Source: Hoeflea ulvae (lineage in GTDB: Bacteria > Pseudomonadota > Alphaproteobacteria > Rhizobiales > Rhizobiaceae). From it: a stretch of 64,000 bases of DNA. The DNA is taken from the NCBI RefSeq assembly GCF_026619435.1, contig NZ_JAOVZQ010000001.1:813501-877500 (forward strand). Direction: 5' to 3'. The notes beneath the pieces are model-generated. The model was not told the DNA's origin, searched no databases, and saw only the letters and a program-made list of their open reading frames with translations. Shown here piece by piece: positions 63,079 through 64,000 of the stretch; the first letter of the stretch is position 1; each line of letters opens with the position of its first letter. Position numbers and translations under genes: made by a program.

Positions 63079-64000
63079 TCAGCCTTTCACAAGGTGCAGG
63101 GTCTCAACAATGTAGCCTGCGTCTCCGGAGCCCGTGAAGCTCAGCCTCAGCCTGGATGCGCGCCGGGTGGCCATCATGCACACCGTTTCGGCGGCAAGCT
63201 CGCAACGTGCGCCGGGAACAAAGCCCTGACCGTCATTGTCTGCCTCGATGATCATTGCACCCTGGCCTGACAAGCCCTTGATGTTGATCCGCACACCCTG
63301 GATCGCTGACACACGGTCAAGATCCAGAATGAGGGAGACGCGACCGTCCACAGGCGCCAGATGCAGGGCAGAGTCACCAGAGAGAAAACTGCCGATACTT
63401 GTATCCTTCTGCGAGATCCGTCCCTTTACCAGAACCAGGCTGTCATAAGGTCGCGTCGCTTCAGCCAGGCTTCGGGTTTCCGGGGTTGGAGCTCCAATCT
63501 TCTGAAGTTCAGCGGCAATGATATCGTAGCGAAGGGCAATGCCCAGGCCCTCGTCCGGCTCGACTTCGTACAGCATGGCGATGGGGCGGCCTTTTGACAT
63601 TACAGTGCCGCCGCTCATACCCTTTTGGAACGAGGCGGAGGGATCCAGCGACGACAACACGATGATTCTTCCACCGTCGGCGTCTCGTGACAGGGCACGA
63701 AACGTAACCGACAGAGACTGGCGCTCAGTCGGTGTGGTGATCTCAAGCGTAGCCTGCTTGATGCTGTCGATGATTGGTTGAAGCGGTACTGACCTGACGC
63801 GATCTCTGCTGCACCCTTCCTTTGCAATGGCGCCGCCAACGGTCAGGAATGCAAGATCGAGGTCCTCGTCGATTGCCGCAACAGGCGATCCCGTTGGGTG
63901 CAGCCGGCCAAAACTGTCGAGAAGGTCGGGTGACGACAGAGTTCCATCCATCCGCTCCACGACATGGCGCGGCGTGGCAATGCGGCACGCGCCCGAAGCA
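63079..64000 (-). CDS. Trypsin-like serine protease, N-terminus outside window
   Basis: The frame is open to the window end, so the start lies beyond base 64000. The catalytic triad can be read: His in ACRIATPRHVVERMDG at the very edge, Asp in AAIDEDLDLAFLTVG, and Ser in FQKGMSGGTVMSKGRPIAML. About 120 residues after the protease domain are beta-rich (SLILDLDRVSAIQGVRINIK, MIIEADNDGQGFVPG) and may be a discoidin-like sandwich. It is probably exported. Convergence with the secreted helical protein suggests, but does not prove, joint function. Confidence 0.8.
   Translation of the reverse strand, partial: ASGACRIATPRHVVERMDGTLSSPDLLDSFGRLHPTGSPVAAIDEDLDLAFLTVGGAIAKEGCSRDRVRSVPLQPIIDSIKQATLEITTPTERQSLSVTFRALSRDADGGRIIVLSSLDPSASFQKGMSGGTVMSKGRPIAMLYEVEPDEGLGIALRYDIIAAELQKIGAPTPETRSLAEATRPYDSLVLVKGRISQKDTSIGSFLSGDSALHLAPVDGRVSLILDLDRVSAIQGVRINIKGLSGQGAMIIEADNDGQGFVPGARCELAAETVCMMATRRASRLRLSFTGSGDAGYIVETLHLVKG

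Overview
The window is GC-rich and gene-dense. Its gene orders (lptC-lptA-lptB-rpoN-hpf-ptsN, def/fmt/truA with dapE and dapD, argB-engB-yidC-rnpA-rpmH, Hsp20-DUF1150) are those of an alphaproteobacterial chromosome of the order Hyphomicrobiales (Rhizobiales), near Rhizobiaceae. Hoeflea-like is a guess. About 53 kb is core-like chromosome; the last 11 kb, beyond a tRNA-Arg gene, is accessory DNA.

Layout. 1-5.1 kb: a truncated hybrid-type sensor kinase, acuI, and a leftward operon of a class I SAM methyltransferase, a TrmH/SpoU-family methyltransferase and lspA. 5.1-13.3 kb: CoxG-like protein, LapA-like protein, ihfB, sppA, then LPS transport (lptC, lptA, lptB) leading into rpoN, hpf and ptsN. 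13.3-22.1 kb: a 1-kb gene-free region, a ribose-type ABC importer, a heat-shock pair (Hsp20, DUF1150), a nucleoside hydrolase, ribokinase and rmuC. 22.2-35.1 kb: def, a VapBC/FitAB-type toxin-antitoxin pair, fmt, truA, a very large PAS/GGDEF/EAL protein, a chemoreceptor with CheW, then dapE and dapD. 35.3-53.0 kb: a LOG-family protein, EF-hand protein, HAD nucleotidase, EamA transporter, DUF900 lipoprotein, ogt, argB, an ECF sigma/anti-sigma/fasciclin/Tat-MsrB cluster, engB-yidC-rnpA-rpmH, a DUF547 protein, TVP38 plus a flavin disulfide reductase, and a sensor kinase. 53.0-64.0 kb: tRNA-Arg(ACG), a four-gene type I restriction-modification operon with a YgjP-like metalloprotease, and three poorly known genes including a trypsin-like protease cut by the window end.

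How the genes work together. Lpt genes feed LPS export. RpoN, HPF and PtsN form the classical sigma-54/nitrogen-PTS neighbourhood. The importer, nucleoside hydrolase and ribokinase make a plausible ribonucleoside or ribose salvage path. dapD and dapE are the succinylase branch of lysine/diaminopimelate synthesis. The ECF cluster looks like an envelope oxidative-stress regulon.

The most interesting signals are regulatory. A perfect-consensus sigma-54 promoter sits just downstream of rpoN and points back into it, back to back with a sigma-70-like promoter for hpf, and a terminator-like hairpin about 60 nt along would end a short antisense RNA. The hsp20 leader has a hairpin with the exact layout of a ROSE RNA thermometer below an RpoH-like promoter. 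Three otherwise intact genes carry single-base frameshifts next to short C runs, which look more like sequence errors than biology.
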